From: JABDFW01 sp035550215
GTDB taxonomy: Bacteria; Bacteroidota; Bacteroidia; Chitinophagales; Chitinophagaceae
Assembly: GCA_035550215.1 (NCBI GenBank)
Contig: DASZPM010000006.1
Coordinates: 160,312 to 224,311 of the forward strand
DNA: 64,000 bases
Reading direction: 5' to 3'
Position numbers and translations under genes: made by a program. Every line of letters starts with the position of its first letter. Position 1 is the stretch's first letter. The notes beneath the pieces were generated by a model that was not told the DNA's origin, did not search any database, and saw only the letters and a program-made list of their open reading frames with translations. Positions 9,639 to 18,905 of this stretch are shown here, in pieces.

Positions 9639-12095
9639 TTACTTGCCCGTTACTACCAATGTTGCTTCCTGTAACCCATCAGAGGTAGCAGCAATATGTA
9701 TAGCGCCCGATTTATCTTTTGCCCTCACAACCAGCAGGCACAGGCCATTAAACGCTTTGTGATGGTCTGCCTTAAAAGATTCGAGGCTTGTTTCACTGCC
9801 ATTGTCAACACCGGCAATACTTCCTTGGCCTGTAACTGAAAACTTCACATCGTTTGCCGCATCGGGAACAAGGTTGCCATCTGCATCTTCAACTCTTACG
9901 GTTATAAATGAAAGGTCATCGCCGTCTGCATGAATATTACTCCTGTCTGCACTCAACACAATTTTGGCAGCCTTTCCTGCTGTTTTTATTTCCCTTGTCA
10001 GCACAACCTTTCCATTTTTTCTTGAAATAGCTTTTATACTCCCCGGCTCATATTGCACACGCCACATTACATGCAGGTCATCTCCTTCTTTTTTCTTAAT
10101 GCCTGCCGATTTTCCATTTACAAATAATTCCACTTCATCAGCATTATTATAATAGGCCCATACATCAATGGTTTGCCCGGGTGTCCAGTTCCAGTGCGGG
10201 AACAGGTGCAAAACCGGTTTATCCGTGCAAACACTCTGGTACAGGTAAAAAGCATCCTTAGGGAAACCCGCCAAATCAATAATACCAAAATAAGAGCTTC
10301 TTGCAGGCCATGGGTAAGGAGTAGGTTCGCCTATATAATCAAAGCCCGTCCATACATACATGCCGCTCGCGTACGGGTATTTCAAAAACTCTTTCATTGT
10401 TTCCTCGTGTGTTGAGCCCCACGGTACAGAAATGTTGTCGTACGCGGAAACAGTAAGGTCTGCATTGCCCCATTTGTGTGTGGTGTCCCGCCGCCTGCCG
10501 GGCCAGCGCTGTATGCTGTCTGACGGCATATCATAATGGCCTCTCGTTTCAAGAGCCGATACTGTTTCTGTACCTATAAACCTTACACCGGGATATGTTT
10601 TTTGAAAATCTTTAAATTGCTGGTGATGATAATTGTAGCCAAACAAATCTATCACGCCCGATTTCCAGATGGCATTATCGGGGCTGGGCTGGTTTAATGC
10701 TGAAGTGATGGGCCTTGTGGTATCGAGTGAATGAACGATACCGCCAAGCTCGCGGGCAATAGCTGTGCCTGAAGTATCTTTACCGTCGCGGCCTTTCCAC
10801 TGTTCCGGGATTTCATTGCCAATGCTCCATATAAAAACTGACGGGTGGTTCCTGTCCCTCGTAACAAAATCTTCCATATCGCGTTTATGCCATTCGTCCC
10901 AGTCAAGATGGTAATCGTATTTTGTTTTCGCTTTCTTCCACATGTCAAATGCTTCATCCATTACAATAAAGCCCATTTGATCACACAGGTCAAGCAGTTC
11001 AGGTGCCGGCGGGTTGTGGGAAGTGCGTATGCCGTTAATACCCATGTCTTTCAATATTTCCAGTTGCCTTTGCAATGCACGTTTGTTTATAGCTGTGCCG
11101 AGGCAGCCGAGGTCATGATGGTCACATACGCCCCATATCTTCACATGCTTGCCATTGAGAAAAAAGCCGTTGTTAATATCGAAAGTAAACCACCGTATGC
11201 CAAAGGTTGTAGTGTATTCGTCAACCACTTTTCCTTTGCTTATAAGTTGCGTAACCGCTTTATATAAATGCGGGTGCTCAATTGACCATAGCGATGGATT
11301 AGCAACAACAAGTGTCTGCGCTACTTCATTTTTATCATCACTGCTTATATCAATACGGGATGATGCTGTTTTTGCCACCTGGCCCGCATCGTTGTAAAGA
11401 GATGTCTTAACCGTAATATCCGCACCACTGCTGCTAACGTTATTTATTTTTGTATTTACTACAACCGTTGCGGATTTTTCATCCACTTTTGGCGTTTGAA
11501 TATGTGTGCCCCAGTGGTCAACATAAATATCATTTGTTTTAACCAGCCATACATAACGGTAAATGCCCGAGCCGCTGTACCAGCGTGAGTTGGGTTGTTG
11601 TGAGTTATCAACCTTTACCGCAATTACATTAGCCGTTGTTCCAAAGTTGAGATACGGTGTAAGCTCATACCTGAATGAGCTAAAGCCATAAGGCCGCTTG
11701 CCAAGATAATGCCCGTTTATCCAAACTTCACTGTTACGGTACACACCATCAAAATCAATAAATATTTTTTTTATTTTATCTGCCCCTGGCAATGTAAATG
11801 TTTTGCGGTACCATCCAATGCCGCCATCCAGCACGCCGCCGCCGGTGCCTGCAGGGCTATGCTCATCAAAAGGCAACTCAATACTCCAGTCATGCGGCAG
11901 GTCAAGTTTTCGCCACGCCGCATCGTCATAACTTGCTTCTTTTGCATTATCATCGTTACCTAAATAAAATCGCCAGTCTTTTGTAAATAATGTTCTTGAG
12001 CGTAGTGATGTTTGTGCATTTACAGTAAGAGAACAATACAGCAGGCAGGCGGGCAGCAGCAGTATGCCCAATAATTTCTTGGAGTGGTAAGCCAT
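9639..12095 (-). CDS. Beta-galactosidase-like glycoside hydrolase family 2
   Basis: Exported GH2 enzyme of about 818 residues. The start at 12095 (MAYHSKKLLG) gives a signal peptide ending NAQ; upstream codons to 12206 are in the intergenic region. Domains in order: GH2 sugar-binding jelly roll (about 30-180), Ig-like domain (about 190-290), TIM barrel with acid/base Glu in WSIGNEIPEQW and nucleophile Glu in FIGTETVSA, then a DUF4982-type domain (NADEVELFVNGKSAG) and a final Ig/Big-like domain. It may be a beta-galactosidase, but GH2 also holds beta-mannosidases and glucuronidases. It heads a two-gene unit with GH9 and is divergent from the TauE/SafE gene. Confidence 0.9.
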   Translation of the reverse strand: MAYHSKKLLGILLLPACLLYCSLTVNAQTSLRSRTLFTKDWRFYLGNDDNAKEASYDDAAWRKLDLPHDWSIELPFDEHSPAGTGGGVLDGGIGWYRKTFTLPGADKIKKIFIDFDGVYRNSEVWINGHYLGKRPYGFSSFRYELTPYLNFGTTANVIAVKVDNSQQPNSRWYSGSGIYRYVWLVKTNDIYVDHWGTHIQTPKVDEKSATVVVNTKINNVSSSGADITVKTSLYNDAGQVAKTASSRIDISSDDKNEVAQTLVVANPSLWSIEHPHLYKAVTQLISKGKVVDEYTTTFGIRWFTFDINNGFFLNGKHVKIWGVCDHHDLGCLGTAINKRALQRQLEILKDMGINGIRTSHNPPAPELLDLCDQMGFIVMDEAFDMWKKAKTKYDYHLDWDEWHKRDMEDFVTRDRNHPSVFIWSIGNEIPEQWKGRDGKDTSGTAIARELGGIVHSLDTTRPITSALNQPSPDNAIWKSGVIDLFGYNYHHQQFKDFQKTYPGVRFIGTETVSALETRGHYDMPSDSIQRWPGRRRDTTHKWGNADLTVSAYDNISVPWGSTHEETMKEFLKYPYASGMYVWTGFDYIGEPTPYPWPARSSYFGIIDLAGFPKDAFYLYQSVCTDKPVLHLFPHWNWTPGQTIDVWAYYNNADEVELFVNGKSAGIKKKEGDDLHVMWRVQYEPGSIKAISRKNGKVVLTREIKTAGKAAKIVLSADRSNIHADGDDLSFITVRVEDADGNLVPDAANDVKFSVTGQGSIAGVDNGSETSLESFKADHHKAFNGLCLLVVRAKDKSGAIHIAATSDGLQEATLVVTGK

Positions 12096-12236
12096 CGTTA
12101 TGTGTTTAAGTGAATTGAGTGTCAAATCTACACTAAAATTAGTTTTAATGCGCACTGGCAAAAAGAAATTAATTTGCACCAGCTTAATGCTGCCCCGGTA
12201 CAGCATTATAGCACTATAATTGCGGAAACGGACAGT

Positions 12237-13061
12237 ATGGATAATATTTTGCTTTTAATTGCTATTGGTTTTGCTGTAGGTACTTTAGGAACATTAATTG
12301 GTGCGGGTGGCGGTTTTATACTGGTACCCATTTTAATTTTTACGCACCCGGCATTAAAGCCTGCGGTAATAACCGCGGTATCAATGGCCATTGTTGCATG
12401 TAATGCTTTATCAGGCACCGTGGCTTATGCGCGCGCAAAGCGTATTGATTATAAAGCAGGCATACAGTTTGCTTTTTTTACCATACCTGGCTCCATACTC
12501 GGGGTAATTATTACACGGTATATATCTGCAACATTATTTACCATCATTTTTGGTTCATTGTTAATTATTCTCGCTCTCTACCTGTTTTTCAAAAAAGACG
12601 AAACCGGCGCTGCCACACCTGTAATAAGCCAGCCAGCCCATACAGGCGCGCACATTACTGATGCCACTGGGCAAACATATTACTATGTGTATAATAAATA
12701 CCTGGGGTGGTTTATAAGCCTTATAGTAGGTTTTATTTCCCCGGTTTTGGGCATAGGCGGCGGCATTATACACGTGCCGGCATTAGTAAATTGGCTAAAA
12801 TTTCCCGTGCATGTGGCTACCGCAACATCGCATTTTATTTTAGCCATTATGTCGGTTACCAGCGTTATCGTTCACATCACCGAAGGCAATTATAACGACC
12901 CCTATATTGTTAAACTGGTAATTTATCTTGCTGTCGGGGTTATTATCGGGGCGCAATTGGGCGCGTACCTTTCCCACAAAATAAAAGGCCATGCTATTAT
13001 TAAGGCGCTGGCGGTGTCACTGGCACTGGTGGGCGTGAGGATTATTTTTCAGCATCTTTAA
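12237..13061 (+). CDS. TauE/SafE-family membrane transporter
   Basis: An inner-membrane protein of about 274 residues with roughly eight hydrophobic segments and the internal repeat typical of the sulfite exporter TauE/SafE family. The glycine-rich motifs GTLIGAGGGFILVP near the N-terminus and SPVLGIGGGIIHVP in the second half mark the two repeats. Family members move sulfite, sulfoacetate or other small organic anions. The start at 12237 places the first helix at the N-terminus; the ORF is open from 12174 but that lead is in the shared promoter region with the GH2 gene. Substrate unknown. Confidence 0.88.
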   Translation: MDNILLLIAIGFAVGTLGTLIGAGGGFILVPILIFTHPALKPAVITAVSMAIVACNALSGTVAYARAKRIDYKAGIQFAFFTIPGSILGVIITRYISATLFTIIFGSLLIILALYLFFKKDETGAATPVISQPAHTGAHITDATGQTYYYVYNKYLGWFISLIVGFISPVLGIGGGIIHVPALVNWLKFPVHVATATSHFILAIMSVTSVIVHITEGNYNDPYIVKLVIYLAVGVIIGAQLGAYLSHKIKGHAIIKALAVSLALVGVRIIFQHL

Positions 13062-13145
13062 GCATTTTTGTTTACCGGTAACACATGTATAACTACCGGC
13101 AGCCCGCGCTAAAATTGCGTATATTTACACCTGTGATGGAAGCTT

Positions 13146-13658
13146 ATGAATATTTACCAGCCATACGAAGAACTGGCGGACACGCCGGATATGTTGCATC
13201 TTAAATTGAGCGATGCAAGGGAGCGGATGTTATTTGTGGTATACCGTGCCGTACCTATCGGCCTTTTTTTAATGGTGTGGTATATTTTACAGCAGGAAAG
13301 TGCACAAATACCCATGGGCTTTAACTATGTATTTATATTTACAAGCGCGGCGGCTATTTTACTGTTGTTTTTCAGGTCGTATATTTCTGAAATAAAAATA
13401 GCGGCAGGCAATATATTTATGGTGCAAAAAACACTTGCGGGGATAAAACAAATCAACATTCCCACGCAGGATGCAGACTTTGTTATACTGCATGTGCGGC
13501 GCGGCAAGGGCGGGGGTGCAAAATTTATTTTGCATACAAAACAAAAGCAAAAGTTCACTATCTTACACATTCCGCTGGTGTACCTGGATGATAAACACAC
13601 AGCGTTGATTGCTGAAACATTACAACAATTGCTTGGCGTTGAAATTAAAAAGGCTTAA
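13146..13658 (+). CDS. Hypothetical membrane protein with two transmembrane helices
   Basis: I do not recognise a family for this 170-residue protein. A short cytoplasmic N-terminus is followed by a hydrophobic helix at about 32-50 (PIGLFLMVWYIL) and a second at about 60-78 (YVFIFTSAAAILLLFF), then a charged C-terminal half with beta-strand character (IKIAAGNIFMVQK, FVILHVRRGKGGGAKFILH). The layout resembles small bacterial PH-like or photosystem-assembly type membrane proteins, but that is only a shape argument. It sits 20 bp upstream of the M28 peptidase gene on the same strand, so it may share its transcript. Confidence 0.6.
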   Translation: MNIYQPYEELADTPDMLHLKLSDARERMLFVVYRAVPIGLFLMVWYILQQESAQIPMGFNYVFIFTSAAAILLLFFRSYISEIKIAAGNIFMVQKTLAGIKQINIPTQDADFVILHVRRGKGGGAKFILHTKQKQKFTILHIPLVYLDDKHTALIAETLQQLLGVEIKKA

Positions 13659-13678
13659 TTAACCAGCGTATATACAAT

Positions 13679-15904
13679 ATGAGAAAAATTATGATTGCAT
13701 GCATGGCCGCCGCTGCGGCTTTGCTACAACAGCAGGCAATTGCACAAAGCAAATCTATCTCGGGCTTTACACCCCAATCTGCACAGGCAGAACTTTCCGC
13801 AGAACAAAAATTTGATGCCAACCTTAGTGCGGAAAACATTGGCAGCACTATTAAAGACCTTTCTTCAAAGCCACATAACCTTGGTTCGGCGGGCAGCAAA
13901 GAGGTGGCGGAAAATATACTTGCCCGTTTAAAAAGCTACGGTTTTGATGCCCACATTGAAACATTCAGTGTGTTATTCCCCACACCTAAAACGCGTGTGC
14001 TGGAAATGACATCACCCACCGTATATAAAGCACTGCTGAAAGAGCCGGCGTTAAAAGAAGATGCCACATCCGGCCAGGACGGCCAGTTGCCTACCTATAA
14101 TGCATGGAGCGCTGACGGCGACGTTACCGGTGAGCTTGTATTTGTAAACTATGGCCTGCCTGACGATTACGAGCAGTTGGCAAAAATGGGGATAGATGTT
14201 AAAGGAAAGATTGTTATTGCAAAGTATGGGCGTAGCTGGCGTGGTATAAAGCCTAAAGTGGCCTACGAGCATGGCGCTATCGGCTGCATAATTTATTCTG
14301 ACCCGCATGATGATGGTTATACAGCAGGCGATGTTTACCCTAAAGGCGCTTTTAAAAATGAGTATGGGGTGCAGAGAGGCTCGGTAATGGATATGGTAAT
14401 TTATCCCGGCGACCCGCTTACCCCCGGTATTGGCGCTACGGAAGATGCAAAAAGATTAAACCGCGCAGATGCCCAGACAATATTAAAAATACCCGTGCTG
14501 CCCATAAGCTATCATGATGCGCAGCCATTACTGGCAGCCCTGGAAGGCCCGGTAGCCCCCGCAGGCTGGGCAGGCACGCTGCCTATTACTTACCATGTAG
14601 GGCCGGGCAAAACAACCGTACATTTAAAGCTGGAGTTTGACTGGAAGCTGGTGCCCTGTTATGATGTTATCGGCATGATAAAAGGGGCTGAGTTTCCCGA
14701 TGAATGGGTAGTAAGGGGTAACCACCACGACGCGTGGGTTAATGGCGCCGGCGACCCGATAAGCGGGCAGGCGGCAATGCTGGAAGAGGCTAAATCAATC
14801 GGTGTGATGGTGAAGAATGGATGGAAGCCAAAACGCACCCTCGTATATTGCGCATGGGATGGGGAAGAACCTGCATTACTTGGCTCAACAGAATGGGCGG
14901 AGGAGCACGCGGATGAACTGCAAAAAAAATGCGTGGTATATATCAATTCAGATGGTAACGGGCGCGGTTTCCTGGGCGCAGGAGGTTCGCACGCACTTAC
15001 CGATATGGTTGATGAAGTGGCGAAATCTGTAATTGACCCGCAAACCAACGTTACTGTATTTGAAAGGGATAAAGCCGCTGAAGCGGTTAATGCCGGCTCT
15101 GACGCGGCAAAGAAAGAGGCGCTTAATAAAAAAGCACTGGAATTAGGCGCTTTAGGTTCGGGGTCAGATTTTTCTTCCTTCCTGCAACACCTCGGCCTTC
15201 CCTCCTTAGACATTGGTTATGGCGGTGAAGACCCCGGTGGCGAGTATCATTCCATTTATGATTCTTATGATGATTATTCACGCTTTAAAGACCCGGGCTT
15301 TCATTATGGGGTAGCGTTGTCACAAACTGCGGGCAGGGTTGCTTTACGCATGGCTGACGCAGATGTATTGCCCTTTAATTTTAAAGACTTGTATAAAGCG
15401 GTTGACAGTTATGTAAACCAGTTAATGGCATTACTGCAGAAAACAAGAGAAAATACAGAAGTTGAAAATAAATTAATAACCTCCGGCGATTATAAGCTTG
15501 CTGCAGACCCCACCAAAACATTTATTGTACCTACGCCAAAGGATGAAGTGCCTTATCTCGACTTCTCGCCCCTGCAGAATGCATTGGCTGCTTTGCAGAA
15601 AAGCACTGATTCATTAACGCAACTATGCGCAAAAGCAGTTACAACAGGCGGCAACCATGACGAATTGAACACTAAATTATACCAGGCAGAGCAGCAATTG
15701 CTTTTAATGAATGGGCTGCCCCGCCGTCCGTGGTATAAGCATGCTTTGTATGCCCCCGGTTTTTATACAGGCTATGGCGTAAAAACCATGCCCGGTGTGC
15801 GCGAAGCCATTGAAGAGCGCAACTGGAAAGAGGCGCAGGAACAAATTAACCTTGATGCGGACGTACTGAATAAGCTGGCTGCTTATTTAAAAGGTATTAT
15901 GTAA
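13679..15904 (+). CDS. M28-family metallopeptidase, glutamate carboxypeptidase II-like
   Basis: Exported zinc aminopeptidase or carboxypeptidase of 741 residues. A signal peptide (1-22, ending AIAQ) precedes a domain split by a protease-associated (PA) insert at about 150-280 (GKIVIAKYGRSWRGIK, GAIGCIIYSDPHDDGY). The M28 core has co-catalytic zinc ligands visible in VRGNHHDAWVNGAGDP, CAWDGEEPALLGSTEW and INSDGNGRG, plus the final His in EYHSIYDSYDDY. The C-terminal 170 residues correspond to the transferrin-receptor-like dimerisation domain. The architecture matches human GCPII / NAALADase. Likely role is periplasmic peptide degradation. Confidence 0.93.
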   Translation: MRKIMIACMAAAAALLQQQAIAQSKSISGFTPQSAQAELSAEQKFDANLSAENIGSTIKDLSSKPHNLGSAGSKEVAENILARLKSYGFDAHIETFSVLFPTPKTRVLEMTSPTVYKALLKEPALKEDATSGQDGQLPTYNAWSADGDVTGELVFVNYGLPDDYEQLAKMGIDVKGKIVIAKYGRSWRGIKPKVAYEHGAIGCIIYSDPHDDGYTAGDVYPKGAFKNEYGVQRGSVMDMVIYPGDPLTPGIGATEDAKRLNRADAQTILKIPVLPISYHDAQPLLAALEGPVAPAGWAGTLPITYHVGPGKTTVHLKLEFDWKLVPCYDVIGMIKGAEFPDEWVVRGNHHDAWVNGAGDPISGQAAMLEEAKSIGVMVKNGWKPKRTLVYCAWDGEEPALLGSTEWAEEHADELQKKCVVYINSDGNGRGFLGAGGSHALTDMVDEVAKSVIDPQTNVTVFERDKAAEAVNAGSDAAKKEALNKKALELGALGSGSDFSSFLQHLGLPSLDIGYGGEDPGGEYHSIYDSYDDYSRFKDPGFHYGVALSQTAGRVALRMADADVLPFNFKDLYKAVDSYVNQLMALLQKTRENTEVENKLITSGDYKLAADPTKTFIVPTPKDEVPYLDFSPLQNALAALQKSTDSLTQLCAKAVTTGGNHDELNTKLYQAEQQLLLMNGLPRRPWYKHALYAPGFYTGYGVKTMPGVREAIEERNWKEAQEQINLDADVLNKLAAYLKGIM

Positions 15905-15974
15905 GCCAAAAAGATTTAAATAGATTAACAGCGGGTACTAACGGGTATTCCGGCTCTTTCAGCAATTTTGCCGA

Positions 15975-17120
15975 ATGAAAGTTTTTTCATCATTTACAAA
16001 GTGGCTTCCTTTATGTATAGTTTTCGGTTGTTGCACTACAGCCGGGGTAAGTGCGCAAAACACCATAAGCAGTTTAAAGCTGCTCGGGGAATATGATGTG
16101 CCACATAACCTGCAGTTTGACAATACAACCGTGGGCGGTTTATCCGGCATTGACTATGACAAGAAAAAACAAGTGTATTATCTTATCAGCGACGACCGTT
16201 CCGCAATAAACCCCGCGCGTTTTTATACGGCAAAAATTTATACCGGCGGCAAAGGAATAGACAGTGTGGCGTTTACCGCTGTAACATTGCTGCAGCAGCA
16301 AAATGGTGAGTTGTACCCCAACTCAAAGCAGCAGCCGGCACGTACGCCTGACCCTGAAGCAATCCGCTACAACCCATTGCAACACCTTATGGTATGGAGC
16401 AGTGAAGGGGAGCGCATTGTAAAAAGGCGCGACACGGTGCTGGAAGACCCTGCCATTACTGTTATAAACATGGAAGGAAAGTACATTGATTCCTTCCCCA
16501 TACCGGGGCAGCTACACATGCATGCCAGCGAAAGTGGCCCAAGGCAAAACGGTGTTTTTGAAGGAATGACTTTTGCTGACAACTATAAAACTTTGTATGT
16601 AAATGTTGAAGAGCCTTTGTATAACGACGGGCCGCGCGCGGGACTTACAGACACAGCCACATGGATACGGATATTAAAATACAATGTTGCATCAAAAAAA
16701 CTGCTGGCGCAGTATGCCTATCATCCCGACCCTGTGCCTTATGCACCCATACCTTCAACAGCGTTTATGATAAATGGGTTACCCGATATTCTTTCAGCAG
16801 GAGATAACAAACTGCTGGTGATGGAACGCGCGTTTTCAACGGGCAGGCTGCAATGCACCATTAAAATCTTTATGGCCGACTTAAAAGGCGCTTCCAATAT
16901 CGCTGTGGTGCCGTCATTAAAACAACACCCGCCTGTTCACGCCGCCACAAAAAAGTTATTACTTAACATGGACTCTTTGGGACGTTACATAGATAATGTA
17001 GAAGGTATGACCTTTGGCCCTGTACTGCCAAATGGCCATAAAACACTGGTGTTTGTTGCAGACAATAACTTTAATGCGCTGGAAAAAACACAATTCTTTT
17101 TATTCGAGGTAATTCCCTGA
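15975..17120 (+). CDS. Esterase-like activity of phytase family protein
   Basis: Exported 381-residue protein with a signal peptide ending VSAQN. The family motif GGLSGIDYDKKKQVYYLISDD near residues 50-70 begins a beta-propeller-like fold, and DPEAIRYNP, ESGPRQNGVFEGMTF and DNVEGMTFGP are the recurring acidic and glycine-rich blade motifs of the phytase-like domain (esterase-like activity of phytase). The true substrate of most members is not known; phosphoester hydrolysis is the family expectation. Single gene on the plus strand, 70 bp after the peptidase gene. Confidence 0.85.
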   Translation: MKVFSSFTKWLPLCIVFGCCTTAGVSAQNTISSLKLLGEYDVPHNLQFDNTTVGGLSGIDYDKKKQVYYLISDDRSAINPARFYTAKIYTGGKGIDSVAFTAVTLLQQQNGELYPNSKQQPARTPDPEAIRYNPLQHLMVWSSEGERIVKRRDTVLEDPAITVINMEGKYIDSFPIPGQLHMHASESGPRQNGVFEGMTFADNYKTLYVNVEEPLYNDGPRAGLTDTATWIRILKYNVASKKLLAQYAYHPDPVPYAPIPSTAFMINGLPDILSAGDNKLLVMERAFSTGRLQCTIKIFMADLKGASNIAVVPSLKQHPPVHAATKKLLLNMDSLGRYIDNVEGMTFGPVLPNGHKTLVFVADNNFNALEKTQFFLFEVIP

Positions 17121-17164
17121 CATTTATTTGCAGGCGCAGTATGCATGAATAACAATCGCTTATT

Positions 17165-17662
17165 ATGAGTAAAGTGTACTCCATTAAAGCCGTTCAAAAA
17201 ATACCTGTTGATATTAGCGTTGCCTGGTCTTTTTTCAGCAATCCACGGAACCTGCAAAATATCACACCGCCGGATGTTGATTTTAAAGTGATAAGCGAAT
17301 ATGTTGACGACAGCATGTACCCCGGCCAGGTAATTGAGTACAGGTTAAAGCCATTGTGGGGAATACCCTTTTACTGGATGACCGAAATAACGCATGTAAG
17401 GGATAAGAAATTTTTTGTTGATGAAGAACGTTTTGGCCCGTATTCGTTCTGGCATCACCAGCACCATTTTACTGTTATAGAGGGTGGTGTTGAAATGACG
17501 GATATTGTTCATTACAAAGTGGCGGGCTGGTTTTTGGGGGATGTATTAAACAGTTTGATTATACGCAAACAATTGCGCAAAATATTTTCTTTCCGTTTTA
17601 AAGCAACGGAAGAAAGGTTTGGAAACTGGCCCGGCCAAACAGAAAATATCGCAATATCTTAA
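17165..17662 (+). CDS. SRPBCC-family ligand-binding protein
   Basis: A 165-residue cytoplasmic protein of the START/SRPBCC helix-grip superfamily. The N-terminal VYSIKAVQKIPVDISVAWSF followed by SNPRNLQNITPP is typical of the ligand-binding SRPBCC proteins sometimes labelled cell-division-inhibitor-like. It has the expected alternation of beta-strands (VIEYRLKPLWGIPFYWMTEI) and an amphipathic C-terminal helix. It would bind a small hydrophobic ligand; no catalytic residues can be named. It ends 12 bp from the convergent NTF2-like gene. Confidence 0.8.
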   Translation: MSKVYSIKAVQKIPVDISVAWSFFSNPRNLQNITPPDVDFKVISEYVDDSMYPGQVIEYRLKPLWGIPFYWMTEITHVRDKKFFVDEERFGPYSFWHHQHHFTVIEGGVEMTDIVHYKVAGWFLGDVLNSLIIRKQLRKIFSFRFKATEERFGNWPGQTENIAIS

Positions 17663-17674
17663 TTCATCACCGCA

Positions 17675-18112
17675 TTAGTTTGCCGGCGGTATTTTAGCAG
17701 CCTGCCTTGCTAATAATTTCCATTCACCCTTTTGTTTGCGCCAAACAAGTAATACTAATAAGTCAACCTGCTTGGGGGCGTTATTTGCTGTTACCTCGCC
17801 AATAAAGCGATTACGCACAAGGGCTATGCTGCCTGTAATTTTAATGCTTTGGTTACTGAAGGTAAGCGAGTGAAATACTGTTTTGCCGGTAAGCAGGTCT
17901 TCAATAAAAGCTTTTTTATCTTCAATAAGCCCGGTGGAGTGGCCATACGTTAAATTATCATCTGCTATGCCTGCAAGTGTGCTGCTGTCGGGTTTTAATA
18001 GAGCATCGTGCAGGGTTTGCATGCGTGCAGTTAACGCCTGCTCATCTTTTGTTTGTGCGTAAAAACTGCTGCATACTACAGCGCATAATAAAAGAGTAAA
18101 TAGCTTTTTCAT
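17675..18112 (-). CDS. Exported NTF2-like (DUF4440) protein
   Basis: A 145-residue protein with a cleavable signal peptide (1-19, ending SSFYAQ) and a single cone-shaped NTF2-like domain. The typical DUF4440 pattern is visible: ALTARMQTLHDALLKPDSSTLAGIADDNLTY as helices, then KAFIEDLLTGK and the strand set VRNRFIGEVTAN, VLLVWRKQKGEWKLLARQA. Such proteins are periplasmic ligand binders or ketosteroid-isomerase-like enzymes of unknown role. It lies 19 bp downstream of the HhH-protein gene on the same strand. Confidence 0.8.
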   Translation of the reverse strand: MKKLFTLLLCAVVCSSFYAQTKDEQALTARMQTLHDALLKPDSSTLAGIADDNLTYGHSTGLIEDKKAFIEDLLTGKTVFHSLTFSNQSIKITGSIALVRNRFIGEVTANNAPKQVDLLVLLVWRKQKGEWKLLARQAAKIPPAN

Positions 18113-18131
18113 ATTGCAAGGTTTATGTGGT

Positions 18132-18881
18132 TTAATTAAGTTTTAAATAAGGCCGCATTATTTTGAATGAGGAGTCAGGCAGGCCGTATGTTTTTGCCAC
18201 ATCATCCACGGAAGTAAAGCCTTTCAGGCTCGTCCTGAATTTAATAATACGCGCAGCCACAGCATCACTCACCCCCGGGAAAACTTTAAAATCATCGGGT
18301 GTCGCCGTGTTTATATTTATCATCTTGTAATTAGCCTTATTGACAGAGGCGGCTGTTGCCGTGGTTTGCGGAACAGCAATACTTTTGTTTTGCTTTGAGT
18401 ATTGGTTCAACCCCGACCCTATGCGTACATACGGCAGCACTGCTGCCACCAATTTCTTTTTTATACGGTAAACATTGTATAAATCTTCGCCTTTGGTAAA
18501 TTTTCCGGTTGTTTTGCGGTAGGCCAATATATGACTGGTTGTCTTTTCACCAAATCCTAATATCCTCCAGCCCATTGAGTCCAGTATATTGGGGTCAAAA
18601 TCAAACAGCCTGTGTTCAATTTGAGTTGAACTTGCCGTGTACAATTCTTTTGTGCTGTCTACTGTTTCTTCATCCGCAGTATCAACAAAAGATTTATGCC
18701 GCGCTGCCGAAATAGTATTAAGCTGCTGCTGTGTTTTGACGTCAACAACCGGCTTATTAAACACTGGTTGGTACCAGGCCATGCAAAAAATAACCACGGC
18801 CATTATGCCAAGTAAAATAAATACTGCTACCCTCTCTTTTTTAGAGAATACAAAATATTCTTTCCATTCTCCTTTTGGCAT
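18132..18881 (-). CDS. Membrane-anchored ComEA-like helix-hairpin-helix protein
   Basis: A 249-residue protein with an N-terminal cytoplasmic stub, one transmembrane helix (about 17-36, VAVFILLGIMAVVIF) and two helix-hairpin-helix DNA-binding regions. The first is FDPNILDSMGWRILGFGEKTTSHI (split here: FDPNILDSMGW, then GFGEKTTSHILAYRKTTGKF) and the second is ININTATPDDFKVFPGVSDA followed by AARIIKFRTSLKGF. The DNA-binding part would be outside the cell membrane, as in ComEA of the natural competence system, but Bacteroidota have many such proteins and no other competence gene is nearby. It shares an orientation and close spacing with the metallo-hydrolase gene upstream. Confidence 0.82.
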   Translation of the reverse strand: MPKGEWKEYFVFSKKERVAVFILLGIMAVVIFCMAWYQPVFNKPVVDVKTQQQLNTISAARHKSFVDTADEETVDSTKELYTASSTQIEHRLFDFDPNILDSMGWRILGFGEKTTSHILAYRKTTGKFTKGEDLYNVYRIKKKLVAAVLPYVRIGSGLNQYSKQNKSIAVPQTTATAASVNKANYKMININTATPDDFKVFPGVSDAVAARIIKFRTSLKGFTSVDDVAKTYGLPDSSFKIMRPYLKLN

Positions 18882-18905
18882 AGCAGTTACGGCGTTTAGG
18901 TGTGC

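Noticed and set aside
13072..13081. 10-bp palindrome TTACCGGTAA after the TauE/SafE gene
   Set aside because: Too short to be distinguished from chance and no T-run or promoter element beside it.
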